Positions 24,001-36,539 of a DNA stretch of 64,000 nucleotides are shown here, piece by piece. The translations under genes and the position numbers were made by a program. The first letter of the stretch is position 1, and each line of letters begins with the position of its first letter. The notes beneath the pieces were generated by a model, which was not told where the DNA came from, searched no databases, and was given only the letters and a program-made list of their open reading frames with translations. This DNA is from Dendrocalamus latiflorus (taxonomy: Eukaryota; Streptophyta; Magnoliopsida; Poales; Poaceae). The stretch lies in NCBI GenBank assembly GCA_017311315.1, contig CM029650.1, positions 15,544,215 to 15,608,214 on the forward strand, in the 5' to 3' direction.

Positions 24001-24575
24001 AGCAATCAGTAAGGAAAGTGTGTCTTTGGGGGATTAAGTCAATTATGGCAATCGCCGTGTGGAGTATAGGAAGTAACAATAATACTATGATTAAATAATA
24101 GCAATGCTGCTAAAAGCGATTTTTGGCAAATAAAATAACCCGAGCCTCTCCTTTGATAAGCCATGCATACTATCTATTTGCATTCTGTGTATTGGCTCGC
24201 GGAGCACGGGGTCGGAGTGCTCACGCTCGCTTTTGCGACAAAATACAGAATCAGGAATCAAATCACCTCGCCTCAGCAACAAGATTGGACAAGCTGGCAG
24301 AGAAAATGAAGATGTCAAGGGCTAGGTCGCGCACCTCCAGTTGGCTGCCTGTGGGCATGTCCTGAAGGTCTCACCTGTGTGCTTCGTTCTTCCGCTGCTG
24401 CAATTTAATGATTTCGGCCTAATCGGCCCATGAGTAAGTTTATTATTTTAATTATGTTTCCGCATGATATGTACTTTGATATTCAGATCTGTAACTGTGA
24501 GCACTATCTACTGATCCAGGGAATAGTGCAGTTAAACACAGTAGATTCCGAATTGCAAAATCTGGGGTCCCTACA
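21034..24575 (+). repeat. T-B 5' LTR (3542 bp, internally deleted)
   Basis: Runs from TGTAACATCCTGAAAA to GGGTCCCTACA. Matches 26042-31068 closely, but jumps near 21875-21890 over the segment present at about 26881-28373. Contains a TATA box, a GC-rich promoter-proximal zone (21230-21740) whose open frames on both strands are compositional, and AT-rich subrepeats at 23460-24060. Confidence 0.9.
21724..21729 (+). promoter_or_regulatory. TATA box of the T-B 5' LTR
   Basis: CTATAAAGC after a GC-rich stretch. The same box occurs at 26732-26737 in the 3' LTR and, in similar context, at 56562-56567 in the more divergent T-D copy, so it is conserved in the family. Confidence 0.6.
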
Positions 24576-24578
24576 GGA

Positions 24579-24590
24579 TGGTATCAGAGC
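24579..24590 (+). other. T-B primer-binding site (initiator tRNA-Met type)
   Basis: TGGTATCAGAGC, three bases after the LTR end. This is the standard plant tRNA-Met primer site, the same as in C2 at 40878. Confidence 0.88.
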
Positions 24591-26026
24591 ATATCGACTG
24601 CAGGTCGTGACCTAGTTAGCCTGGCCGTTAGTTTTATGACTAGAATTATTTCTTAAATATCTATTTCCAAAAATATAGGTTGTATTGCTCATTCTTATCT
24701 CTCTTAGATGATTCTCTCTCCTCTAAATGCTGCCTTAGCCATTTTTCTTCTAAAGCTCTCTTACCCCGAATTCAAAACGATAATCCAAGAGTAAGTGAGG
24801 ATATCAATCAAATTACCCCAAATACTTCCCTCTTCTTTCTATTGATTTAAAAAGAAAGAGTTTGCTCTTCTTATCGTACCCTTACTCCAAAATTTAAGGT
24901 TAGGAACGTTGAAGATATTCATGAGGATTAGGTGGTTTCGTTATAAACAAACTATACAGAAGAGCCCTGCGCTCTCTTATGTGTGCTTCCCGAGTAGACG
25001 ATGTATTGTTGCAAGATTTTATTTGGCCCTGTGCACTGCCTTCTTGCCCTCGGGCGTCCTATTTCGCAGTCACAGGAAAAGCTTGTTTTTTTTTAAAAAA
25101 AAAATTGGTGTGGCTCAGTATCACTTCAGTTCCCTGGATGTGCTCTTTTAAAGTTAGAATGGGTTTGGATTACCTTAGCCCCACGATTTTATCCTTACCT
25201 CATGCTATTCTCTCTCACCTTTTGCTGAAAACCCCATCGGATCCAAAGGAACGAAACAACAAGTAACCCAAAACCAGGGCAATCAAGAAGAAGTGAAGAC
25301 TTTTCAACCTCCCAGTATTTAAGGAAAACAACATCACTATGAAGAAGACCACCCGCCAAGAGAAAGCCCACAGAGCAAGGTCACCTATTTCTGCGAAGGA
25401 CAAGACCCTTGCCCCATGGATTACTCCTCAAATCTGTTGCTGAACAAGACAGCTAAGAACACAATAGATGAATAATGACAATTGTCATTTATTTAAGGGG
25501 GGTAGCATTAAGAGACAAAAATATCGAAGCACTACTGCGACGTATGCTTTGGAGGCGCTCAGGCACAACAACCTAGACTCAGAGCTAATCGAGCCAGTAC
25601 GAGAAGATTTGCAGACACCGGGAGCCTTATAGTGATGAGGACAAAAGACCGCCATACAGAAATGTGCATCGTCACCTCTGCATTCCTAAGGCCCTCAACC
25701 CCTAAGGCACAGACAATTGCTACCCACCTATTAATATGAAGCTCTACAACTGTATGTCCAACAGACGATGCAACTACTCCATTCTACAATGACGTAAAGA
25801 CAACAATGGCAAGAAGCAAGTATTAGGAAGTCTACGACCTATCCAAAGAACAAGGTTCTCTCTTCCCTTTTGACTTCTTTAAGTTCTAACCACTATTGTG
25901 CAGCTTTTTGTCTCTCTGTGAGGCTAAGGAATTATACATCGAGCAACACCCCAAAACCTATTGCCAGCCAATATAACTTATCTCCATTCTTTCTGCTCTA
26001 CCGGAATCTCGGGGTCGAGATTCATT

Positions 26027-26041
26027 TAAGGGGGGTAGGTT
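26027..26041 (+). other. T-B polypurine tract
   Basis: Purine-rich AAGGGGGGTAGG directly before the 3' LTR. It would prime plus-strand synthesis. The T within it is unusual but it is the only purine run at this position. Confidence 0.75.
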
Positions 26042-29000
26042 TGTAACATCCTGAAAAATTTAAATTTCAAAATATAAATTTCTTGAATTCTTTTGCAATA
26101 TATTCTGTTGGAATTTGGATTTTATGGTGTTTTCCTGAATTTGGAAGAGATTTCAAATTTTTAAGAATTCATAAAAGACAAACAATAATAATGCCAATGC
26201 TATATATATAAAAATACACAACAAATGAAAAAAAAACCCGAAGCCGGGCCGGCCATCACCCCGGGCCAGCTCCTCTCTTGTCTTCTCTCTCCATTCGGCC
26301 GAACCGGCCATTTCCTCCGCGCGCAGCCCGTCCGCCTCCATCCGCGCGCGCCCTCGCCTGCGGCCCAGCCATGCCTCGCCGCTCTCTCTGTGCCCCGGCC
26401 CAGCCGACTCAGCGCCCCCTCCCTCTGCCAGGCGGGCCCGCGACCTCCTCCGCCTCCTCTCGCTGGCCAGTGGTACCCGCAGCACAACGCCTTCGCTCCG
26501 TTTGTCTTCTTCCTCCCCGCACGGCAGCTCTCTCCTCCGTTCATCACCGTTCAAAAGCCGATTGACCCGGAGCAAAGCCGTGAAGCACGCGCGACGTGCG
26601 GGGGCCGCCCGAGGGTCCGCTGCCTTGCACGTCACCGTGGTTCCCGCTGAAGCCGCCGCCGCCTAACACTGCCGCCCGACACCCCCGCCGTGCGCGCACA
26701 TCGCCCACGTGGAGAGGTGCGCTCGCGCAGCTATAAAGCACGGGGAGGGTGCCACTTGCATCGCCATCTCACACACATCCTGCTCCCGAAACCAGTTTAA
26801 CTTAAACTCACCCAACCGCTGGCAATCCCTCATCTTCTCCAACTCCGGCCGCCGGCCTCTCCACCCAATTCCGCCTCCACACACCATTAGAATCCAATTA
26901 GCCGCGCCTACATCCTCTCCAGATCACCGCGAAGCTCCTCCAACCCTCAACCGAGCTCCTCGCCGCCCGTACGTCACTGGCACCGAATGCCTCCCCAAGC
27001 CGCCGCCGCCTCACGTCGCCGGCACGCCTCGCCATCTCTCCGGCCAAGCCAACTGTCTGGGTAGGTTCTACTGATCCTCCTCGTGCTCACGCTCTCCTCC
27101 GTTCTCGTCGCCGTCCTCTCCGGTGCCGTCTCCACCGCCAACCCATTCCCGCCGCCGCCAGGAGAGTCGCTGGCCGCCGCCCTGGCCGAATTGGCCGGCG
27201 ATGTTTCATCCGCAGGTAGAGGCGTACATGAGAAATCCATTTTGCCAATCACCGTTGTCTCCCCGGGCGCCGCCTGCCGCCGACGTGCGCAGCACCATGC
27301 GCCTCCCGCCTCCCCTGTTTTTGCTCTGTGTTGCTCAGGCCGTGCTTTGCTTTATCTATTTTGTTCCCGTTCTCTAGCCAAGAAACACCAATCGCCCCGT
27401 TGGTTACCAGCGCCCGCCTAACACGCTCACAGCCGAGATCTTGGGTTCGATCCCTGTCAGCCGCATCTTTCCACCCATTTTTAGTTAAATTTTTGTATCC
27501 CATTTTAATTGGTAAAAATTATGAAACTAAAGTGCAACTATGAATGTAAACTAAAAATATATTGCTGAGGGATAATCTAGAAAAGCTAATAAATTTAATT
27601 ATGTCATAAAACCAGATTGATTAATATTTAAATGTGGATTAGTTAATATGTTTAAATAATTAATACTGTTTGAATAATTAATTAAAAGACTAAATACTAA
27701 TTAAAAGATTTTGAAAAAAAAACAGCTTAGGGTAAATGACCAAATAAAGATTGCCGTTAATTGAAATCAAGATTTATGCCCAATATTTTAAAGTGCCGCC
27801 GATAAATAAATCCTATGGTAGATTTTGCTAACTAGCAAATATTGAAATACGCCTGTAAAAAATATGGTAAGAACTATTTGCACAACAAAAGCATTAAATA
27901 ATTAAGTAATACAAAATTTAACCATCTAAAGTATGACTATCGTTTCCATGTCTTTAAAAGGGGCATCTTAATATATCGTTACTAAAATATAATAGCCCTT
28001 GGGCATCATACGTTAAAATGACCTAAATCATATACGTAAACACTCTAAAATAAATGTTTAATTAATAACACGATTAATTACGGTCACATAAAATGCTACA
28101 TATCAAATTACTAGTAATATGAGTTAGTCCGATAAGCTAAATCATACACGTCGTCTTTAAAACACCCACCCATATGTCCGTCTCGACTCATGGAGTTTCC
28201 TAAATAAATATAAAATAGTAGAAGAAGTTTGTAATAAAAAGATCGAGTCGTCGTATTCTATCACCGACATTGCCTCAAACCACCCGAATCATCCACTACC
28301 CCATAATAAAACTGAATTGAGTTTATTTGGATTTATTTGGATCTTTTGAGTTACTTGCTTTTATTTGGATTGAATCGTTGTTGCGTAATTAGAAATTGAA
28401 AGTCGTGAAGATTCAATGGATCGAGCGAGATCAAGCCCGAAGTGAAGATAGAGACCAAAGGCTCAACAGAAAGCATTGTGTGAGCTCAAGACTGCGGTAA
28501 ACCACGCCAGGCGAGTCAATACTTTGATCATGTTGAACCTACATTTCTACAAATTACTTTGTTTTAAATTAACAAATTGCATTGCTGTTATTTTTATGCA
28601 AATGCATGCTAAATTTGATATTCTAGTTATATGCCATTGTTTACGTTGAATAATATTACCCCTCCTTTGAGTATTTGAATGTGTGAACCTTGTCGCCCTA
28701 GCAAAAATATATTAGTAACATTTCGAAAATAAGTCCGTAACCGTATGCCATGCTTAGCATTGATTAGGAACTCGGGGCGAGAAATTGTCCCAAGCATCAC
28801 TTTTATTCATGAGAAATTGGTTTGGGCAGTCATTGTGATAATGACTGGTATATGTTGGATATGATTATTTTACACTCCCAAGATCCCCAACTTGCTTAAT
28901 TATCTGGGCGGATTGGTTCGATGGTGTGTATGTGTGTGGTGCAGTGATTGCACAAGTGGGTTAGTGGTAGACCGCCCAGATACCACTAAGGACTGAATCT

Positions 29001-31068
29001 TGTCATGTCACCCGTGTAAAACAGTACAACCACAAGCTGGCAAAGTGTAGGCAGGGTTTACTAATTTGTGTGGCTCTAAGGTGGTTACGTGAAGGTGTGA
29101 ACACGAGCAAAGGGATGGATGGTCGTATCCCCGCCTTTGCCCGTGATGGCTCACGAGGGACCCTTCCCGAGGGATGGTCGTATCCTACGGAAGATAGACC
29201 TTAGCGGGCGTAACCACAGTAGGGCTATGCATTGTAACAACCCTGTGATAGTCTACTCAACCGCATGGCTAAGGAATCATGTGGGGCAACGGGTGGATTT
29301 ATCTCTTGTGGGTAAAGTGTGCAAAACTCTGCAGAGTCAAAAACTATTCGAATAGCCGTGCCCACGGTCAAGGGCGGACATGGGAACTTAACTAGATATA
29401 GTTCTATTTAAAAATGTTTGAAAAATGGGAATGGAAAAGTGGAGGGCAGTGGAAAGCCCTGATTTGAGTTGTCCTGGGTGTCGCCCCAGTGGTAAGTTAA
29501 GCGGCTATAACGCTGAAAGATGGCATATGGTGTGATGCCATATGTATGGAAAAATTATGGTAATATTAGGCATATGGTGTGATGCCGTATGTATGGAAAA
29601 TCATGTTAATATTCCTTGAACATTATGTTTTGTTCCAAAGCTGCTAGGTCTCAGGAAATTTTATGGATTGTATTTCAAATAGTGGCATTTCTATTCTTAC
29701 AAAATAAAATATGGGTGAAATTAACAGGGTCGTGAGTAAAGGAAATAGATGTTTGTAGTGTACACATAAAGGTATTGGTGGATTCATGTCGATCATAAAT
29801 AGGAAATGATAGTGTGGGTTCTGGGAGAAATAAATTGGTGGAGTCTAGCTGAATAGACAAGCTAAATAGATGATCTAATTGAATTTTAGGGAATTTGGAG
29901 TAGTAATACAAGTATTGGATTATAGTTCCTGATTAGTGATTTACTTGGTGGGAGGATACTAGTGGATCGTAGAATTAATCAATGGTATTCTTAATGGATA
30001 TATAATGGTGAATCGTAGAATTGATCAATGATATTCTTGGTGGATATATAATGGTGAATCGTAGAATTGATCAATGATATTCTTGGTGGATATATAATAT
30101 TGAATCATAGGCTTGATCAATGATATTATTGGTGGAGGTATACTAGTGGGTTAGTTAGAAATAGATAGTGGCAAATAAGGTCGATTATTGTAAGAGAAAA
30201 TTGTGGTTGTGGATCAATAGCAACAGGAAAGGGTTGATAGGAATTTTGGTATACAAAAGATATTGGTGGATTGTATAATTGATGATATTCGTTGTTTGGA
30301 GTTTTAGGCAACATTTGATCGGTGGATTATATAAATTATGATACTCGCTGTTTGGGGATTTAGGAAACAATTGATTGGTGGATTGTATAGTTGATGTTAT
30401 CCGCTGTTTGGAGTTTTAGACAGCAGTCAATAAATAAAGTATATGATCGGGGGATTAATTAAATGATGTCACTCGCTGTTTGGAGTTTTAGACAGCAATC
30501 AGTAAGGAAAGTGTGTCTTTGGGGGATTAAGTCAATTATGGCAATCGCCGTGTGGAGTATAGGAAGTAACAATAATACTATGATTAAATAATAGCAATGC
30601 TGCTAAAAGCGATTTTTGGCAAATAAAATAACCCGAGCCTCTCCTTTGATAAGCCATGCATACTATCTATTTGCATTCTGTGTATTGGCTCGCGGAGCAC
30701 GGGGTCGGAGTGCTCACGCTCGCTTTTGCGACAAAATACAGAATCAGGAATCAAATCACCTTGCCTCAGCAACAAGATTGGACAAGCTGGCAGAGAAGAT
30801 GAAGATGTCAAGGGCTAGGTCGCGCACCTCCAGTTGGCTGCCTGTGGGCATGTCCTGAAGGTCTCACCTGTGTGCTTCGTTCTTCCGCTGCTGCAATTTA
30901 ATGATTTCGGCCTAATCGGCCCATGAGTAAGTTTATTATTTTAATTATGTTTCCGCATGATATGTACTTTGATATTCAGAACTGTAACTGTGAGCACTAT
31001 CTACTGATCCAGGGAATAGTGCAGTTAAACACAGTAGATTCCGGATTGCAAAATCTGGGGTCCCTACA
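26042..31068 (+). repeat. T-B 3' LTR (5027 bp)
   Basis: The fuller of the two LTRs. It includes the block 26881-28373 absent from the 5' LTR but represented by related sequence in T-A (31074-32720) and T-D (56700-57600), so the longer form is ancestral. It contains a TATA box (26732), a tRNA-like A/B-box segment (27401-27483) and the same subrepeats as the 5' LTR. Confidence 0.9.
27401..27483 (+). promoter_or_regulatory. tRNA-like A box / B box segment in the T-B 3' LTR
   Basis: TGGTTACCAGCG at 27401 resembles an A box. GGTTCGATCC at 27444-27453 is a near-perfect B box about 32 bp further on, and a T run follows at 27478-27482. Related segments sit at the corresponding place in T-A and T-D. 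It could be a fossil SINE/tRNA piece or an active internal Pol III-type promoter; the sequence cannot decide. Confidence 0.45.
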
Positions 31069-31372
31069 CACGCCCACTCCGGTTTTCCTCCCCCTCCTCT
31101 CCGGTGCCGTCGCCCCTTCCACCCTCGCCGCCGGCCGCTAGAACCCCTGCCCGCCGGCCTTCGCTAGCGCCCCGACTGTGGTGCCAGCTCCAACCGTTTC
31201 CTCCTCTTCCCCACGGCGCATTTTACTGGTTCCTACCCCCTCCCCGGCCACCAGCCACCGCCGGCGAGTCCACCACCGAGGGCCGCCGTAGTTGCTCTGT
31301 TTTGCCCCGGCCATAGGAAGCATAAAGTCACTAGTTTCCCATTAGGCAATCAGTAAATGGGCAATGGTCCAA

Positions 31373-31426
31373 TGGTTAACCGAGCATGCATTAGTTGACA
31401 GATCCTGGGTTCTAACTTCCTTTTTG
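31373..31426 (+). promoter_or_regulatory. tRNA-like A box / B box segment in T-A
   Basis: TGGTTAACCGAG at 31373, GGGTTCTAACT at 31407 and a T5 run at 31420. More decayed than the T-B copy, with shorter spacing. Same relative position in the LTR as 27401-27483. Confidence 0.38.
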
Positions 31427-32360
31427 CCCATTTTGTCATTCATTTCCTTAGCTCTTTAAGTAAAGAACTATGTAGGAAATAAATCAAGGGAGCTGGGATT
31501 ATTAATTTGGGATCACCAGAAATTTATGTATGCATTAAACAAAATATTAACAACATCCGGATAGAGTGTCCATCTAAATTAGAAGGCTTCCAAAATATAT
31601 ATGCAAATATACAAAAATAGTTAGTAAAATGGGGATGATATGTAACATTAGTAAAACTTTTGTACTTAACATAGGCCCTATTAACAATAAAGGCACTACC
31701 ATTAACATACTGTCGAACATAAAATCTTAACCGGACGCTTTAAATTAGCAGCAATAACGAGAGATAATCATGAGCAGTAGGTTCGGTCAGTCATAAGAAA
31801 AAAAATTAAGATTGAATTGTGTCTAGTGGTAAGTAAAGGGATAAGATATCAATATCAGCAATTTCCATAACAACTCCAAATTAAAAAGGGCATATTAATA
31901 TATAGGCACAAAATATATATGTATATATAATGGCCATGGGTCATTCACAACAAAAATAGTCTCGCTAGTATGTAATAGGGTGTCAGTAATACTAGGCATA
32001 ACTAGGAGTAATATAGAAAAGCTAATAAAATTAATTAGGTCATAAAACCAGGTTGTTTAATATTTAAATGTGGATTTGTTATTATATATGAATAATTAAC
32101 TCAAAGACTAAATACTAATTAAAGATCTCGATAAGGAAAAAAACCACTTAGGGTAAATGACCAAATAAAGATGGCCATTAATTAAAATTAAGATTTAGGC
32201 CTAATATTTAAAATGTTGCCATTAAATAAATTCTAGCGGTAGATTTGCTAACCAGCACATATTGAAATATACCCCTACTAGATAAATAAATTTTAACTAG
32301 AACTAATAACAACTAAAGTGTAGAGACTTTATAAGTGTATATAGATACATATATATATAT

Positions 32361-32421
32361 ATACATACATACATACATACATACATACATACATACATAC
32401 ATACATACATACATACATACA

Positions 32422-32450
<29 letters not shown>
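32361..32450. repeat. (ATAC)n microsatellite
   Basis: About 22 tetranucleotide units within T-A, flanked by short TA runs. Open frames through it in three frames are spurious. Confidence 0.97.
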
Positions 32451-32457
<7 letters not shown>

Positions 32458-35400
32458 TCATATGCTCTGAAAAGTAACGCTCGACAAAATAATACCCAGT
32501 TAAACCTGTATCCCAATTCATAGGTCTAACCTACCTCATGGAACTTCCTTGATAAATACAAAAATAATAAAAGAAGTTATTAATAGAAAGATATAGTTAT
32601 CGTATTCTACCTCCGGTCTTACCTCAAATCACTCAAATCGCCCATTAACTCGTAATAAAAACTAAATCGAGTTTATTTGGAATTATTTGGATCTTTAGAG
32701 TTATTTACTTTTATTTGAATTTCGTCGTTTACCCCGTAGTTAGAAATTGGAGTCCTGAAGATTCTATGGATCAAGCGAGACCAAGATCGATGAAGACCAG
32801 AGATTAAAGATCATCGCATGAGACAACTTTGTGTGAGCTCAAGACCGCGGTAAACCGCGCCAGGCGAGTCAATACTTTGATCATGTTGAACCTACATTTT
32901 CAGCAAATTATTTTGTTTTAAATTATCAAATTGCATGCTGTTATTTTATATGCAAATACATGCTTAATTTGAGATTCTAGTTGTATGCCCATTGCTACCT
33001 TTGTTAATATTACACCTCCTTTGGAATACTTGATTACGTGAACCTTGTCACCCTAGTAAAATTATAGTAGTAACTTTTGGAAATAAGTCCGTAAAATTAT
33101 ACGCCATGCTTAGTACTGCATATATACTTGGGGCGCTGAAATGCCCCAAACATCATTATCTTTTAAATTGTGAGAAACTGGCTTGGGCAGTCATGGTGGG
33201 AATGACTGTTATATTTTGACATGATTATTTTGCACTCCCAAAATCCCCAACTTGCTTAAATATCTGGACGGATTAGTTCGAGGGTGTGTATGTGTGGTGC
33301 AGTGGATGCACAAAGTGGTTAGTGGTAGACCGCCCAGATACCAATAAGGCCTGAATCTTGTCATGACCTCCCGTGTAAAATAGTACAACCACAAGCTGGC
33401 AAAGTGTAGGCAGGGTTTACTAATTTGTGTGGCTCTAAGGTGGTTACGTGAAGGTTTGACCACGAGCAAAGGGATGGATGGTCGCATCCCCGCCTTTGCC
33501 CGTGATGGCTCACGAGTGACCCTTCCCGAGGTATGTGCGCATACTACGGAAGATAGACCTTAGCGGGCGTACCACAGTAGGACCACGCATTGTAAAGGCC
33601 CTGTGATAGTCTTCTCAACCGCATGGCTAAGGAATCATGTGGGGCAACGAGTGGATTTATCTCTTGTTGGTAAAGTGTGCAAACTCTGCAGAGTCTAAAA
33701 ACTATTCGAATAGCCGTGCCCACGGTCAAGGGCAGACATGGGAACTTAACTAGATATAGTTCTATTTAAAAATGTTTGGAAAATGGGAATGGAAAAGTGG
33801 AGGGCAGTGGAAAGCCCTGATTTGAGTTGTCCTGGGTATCGTCCCAGTGGTAAGTTAAGCGGCTATAACGCTGAAAGATGTTATACGGTGTGATGCCGTA
33901 TGTATGGAGAAATTATGGTGATATTAGGCATATGGTGTGATACCATATGTATGGAAAATCATGTTAATATTTCTTGAACATTATGTTTTGTTCCAAAGCT
34001 GCTAGGTCTCAGGAAATTTTATATTGTATTTCAAATAGTGGCATTTCTATTCTTACAAAATAAAATATGGGAAGAATAAATAGAGTTGTAAGAAAAGAAG
34101 ATGGTTGTTTATGGTAATTGCATAAAGAAGTTGGTGGATTTATGTTGATCATAATAGGGATAATGATAGTGTGAATTCTGGGAAAAATAAATTGGTGGGG
34201 TCTAAATGAATATATAGGCTAGATAGATGATTTAAATGATCTTTGGAGAATTAGGGAGTATAAAGGTAATTGTTGGATTACAACACTAATACTTAGTATA
34301 AATTCTTGGAAGATGTTGACAATGATGGGATTAATATGATTTGGTCAAATATTTGATGGATAATTTGAACCTTGGGACTTTGGAGGTATGAAAATAACTA
34401 TGGGAGATTAATCTTGATCAATGATAATCTTGGTGGATATATATTAGTGAATCATAGACCTGATCAAGGATATTCTTGATGGATATTTATTAGAGAATTC
34501 TAGATCTGATCAATGACATTTTTGGTGGATGTATACTAGCGATTTGTAGACTTGAACAATGATATTCTTGGTGGAGGTACAATAGTGAAGTAGTTAGAGA
34601 TGGATTATAAGGTGATAAGTGGAAGAGCAAAATTATGCTTGTGGATCAGTAACAAAAAGGATTGGACTGTTAGGGATTATAATACAAAAGATATTGGTGG
34701 ATTAAATAAGTGATATTAGATAAATAATGTCACTAGCTGCTTGGAGTTTTAGGCAGTACTTGCTCAGTGGATTATATAGATTATGATACTCGTTGTTTGA
34801 GGATTAGGCAGCATTTGATTGGTGGATTAAACAATTGATGATATTCGCTGTTTGGAGTTGTAGACAGCAAACCATATAGAGAGTGTATGATTGGTGGATT
34901 AATTAAATGATGTCGCTCTCAGTTTAGAGTATTAGACAGTAATCAATATAGAAGGAATCAGGTCGGTGGATTAGTTAAATGATGACACTCGCTGTTTGGA
35001 GTCTTAGACAGCAATCAGTAAGGGAAGTGTGTCTTTGGTGGATTAAGTCAATTATGGCAATCGCCGTGTGGAGTTTAGGTAGGAATAATAACACTATGAT
35101 GTGATAACAATAATGCTACAAAAAGCGATTTTTGGCAAATAAAATAACCCGAGTCTCTCCTTTGATAAGTCATGCATACTATTTATTTGCATTCTGTGTA
35201 TTGGCTCGCGGAGCACGGGGTTGGAGTGCTCACACTCGCTTTTGCGGTAAAAATTCAGAATCAGGAATCAAGTCACCTCGCCTCAGCAACAAGATTGGAC
35301 AAGCTGGCCGAAAAGATGAAGATGTCAAGGGCTAGGTCACGAACCTCCAGTTGGCTGCCTGTGGGCATGTCCTGAAGGTCCCACCTGTGTGCTTCGTTCT

Positions 35401-35588
35401 TCCGCTGCTGCAATTTAATGATTTCGGCCTAATCGGCCCATGAGTAAGTCTACTATTAAATTTACGCTTCCGCATGATATGTATTTTGATATTCATTACT
35501 GTAACTGTGAGCACTATCTACTGATCTAGGGAATAGTGCAGTAATCACAGAGGAATCCGGATTGTAAAATCTGGGTCCTTACATGAGG

Positions 35589-35680
35589 TGATCTTAGATT
35601 CGTTAGAAAGCTTATTTCAAGGACTACGTAATGGAGGAGGATTTACATTCAAAAGTGTTATAGATTTTTATTTTTATTAC
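35589..35680 (+). repeat. G1 5' LTR, third block (truncated)
   Basis: Continues the LTR after T-A and matches 61697-61790 of the 3' LTR (GATTCGTTRGAAAGCTTATTT block). Similarity stops near 35680, so about 410 bp of LTR end and the primer site are missing. Confidence 0.72.
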
Positions 35681-36539
35681 CGACAGCAGTAATCATAGTG
35701 ATACTCGCTCATAGTATTTCCTTTCATCTTTGAGACTAGCTGTGGACATTGTGTCAAGGGCTACTCTTGGTAGTAATCACACTTATTAAAATCTAAGTTT
35801 TTGCACCAAGAAGGTAGTTAACGTATAGAACGTTCCACTGTTTAAATAAAAATATATATATAGAAAAGAAGTGAAAAGAGAGAGAGAGAGAGAACTTTGT
35901 GGCCAAAGTCTATGTCAAAAAAATTCAGATTGTGTGATCAGATCCTTTTTGAGCAATCATGTGCCCTTATATCCTTAATATTGCAATTGGCTAGCATCTT
36001 TCCGAGTACTTAGTGCAAAACGAGCTATCTGTTTCTCAAATGTCATATTACCACTATTTAGCTCATTTCTTTGTTTGCACTGAGTCACATTGGTCTTTAC
36101 GTGTGCGTTCATACACTTCACTTAAATCTTTTGGATCAGCACTTAGGCAAAGTATTTTAGCTTATATTATTACTTAACTTTACAATATCTAGGATTTCAG
36201 ATTGTATAGGTAAACACTGTCCATCCAAACTCCACAAATAAGCCATTGTTTTAACAATGCTTGTGTAATTGAATTCACTAGATCTATCATCTTGTGTTGT
36301 CTACCATCACCAAAGTGCGTGCAGCTCCTTACTTCCATCAACGATGTATAAGAACTTCGGTTAGTAAGAGAAGGTGAGGTTGAGCGAATTCCACAAATAG
36401 AATCTTCCACATTCACATACATAGCTTTCCTTGTTGTTTGCACTAACAATGGCAGGAGATTCAACATTTCGTTCCACATGGTGCAACTCTCGATACTTAT
36501 ATTTCCCATTCTATAGAAGTACAAATCTAGAGGAATATC
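35681..36539 (+). other. G1 body, unassigned non-coding sequence
   Basis: AT-rich with a (GA)n run near 35875-35893. A 111-codon open frame on the minus strand (36189-36524) resembles nothing I know and has no supporting context. No gene is supported. Confidence 0.4.

Larger units (their letters stand above)
24576..26041 (+). other. T-B internal region, non-coding
   Basis: 1466 bp between the LTRs. The longest open frames are under 100 codons, overlap on both strands and show no zinc knuckle, protease or polymerase motif. A tract ATTTAAGGGGGGTAG occurs twice, at about 25491 and about 26023; only the second adjoins the LTR. The first may be a duplicated polypurine tract. Confidence 0.75.
21034..31068 (+). 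mobile_element. T-B: complete non-coding long-LTR element (TSD CACGC)
   Basis: 5' LTR 21034-24575, internal region 24576-26041, 3' LTR 26042-31068. Flanked by CACGC at 21029-21033 and 31069-31073. A tRNA-Met primer site and a polypurine tract are in the expected places, yet the 1.47-kb interior has no gag or pol. It is therefore non-autonomous and must borrow proteins from a relative. The LTRs differ by only scattered substitutions where I compared them, apart from a block of about 1.5 kb missing from the 5' LTR. It looks like the youngest element here. Confidence 0.87.
19847..35583 (+). mobile_element. T-A: long solo LTR (Tekay/Del-like), split by T-B (TSD TGAGG)
   Basis: Starts TGTAACATCCTGAAAA and ends GGGTCCTTACA, flanked by TGAGG at 19842-19846 and 35584-35588. 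Without T-B (21034-31068 plus one TSD) it is about 5.7 kb and aligns along its length with the T-B LTRs. No internal region or second LTR belongs to it. A TATAAGAACG box lies at 20681. The TGTAAC...TACA ends and multi-kilobase length resemble Tekay/Del chromovirus LTRs; this is from memory of the family. Confidence 0.8.

Noticed and set aside
26881..27420. Captured host gene fragment in the T-B 3' LTR
   Set aside because: GC-rich and gene-like at first sight, but related sequence is present at the matching place in T-A and T-D, so it is ordinary LTR sequence of this family.
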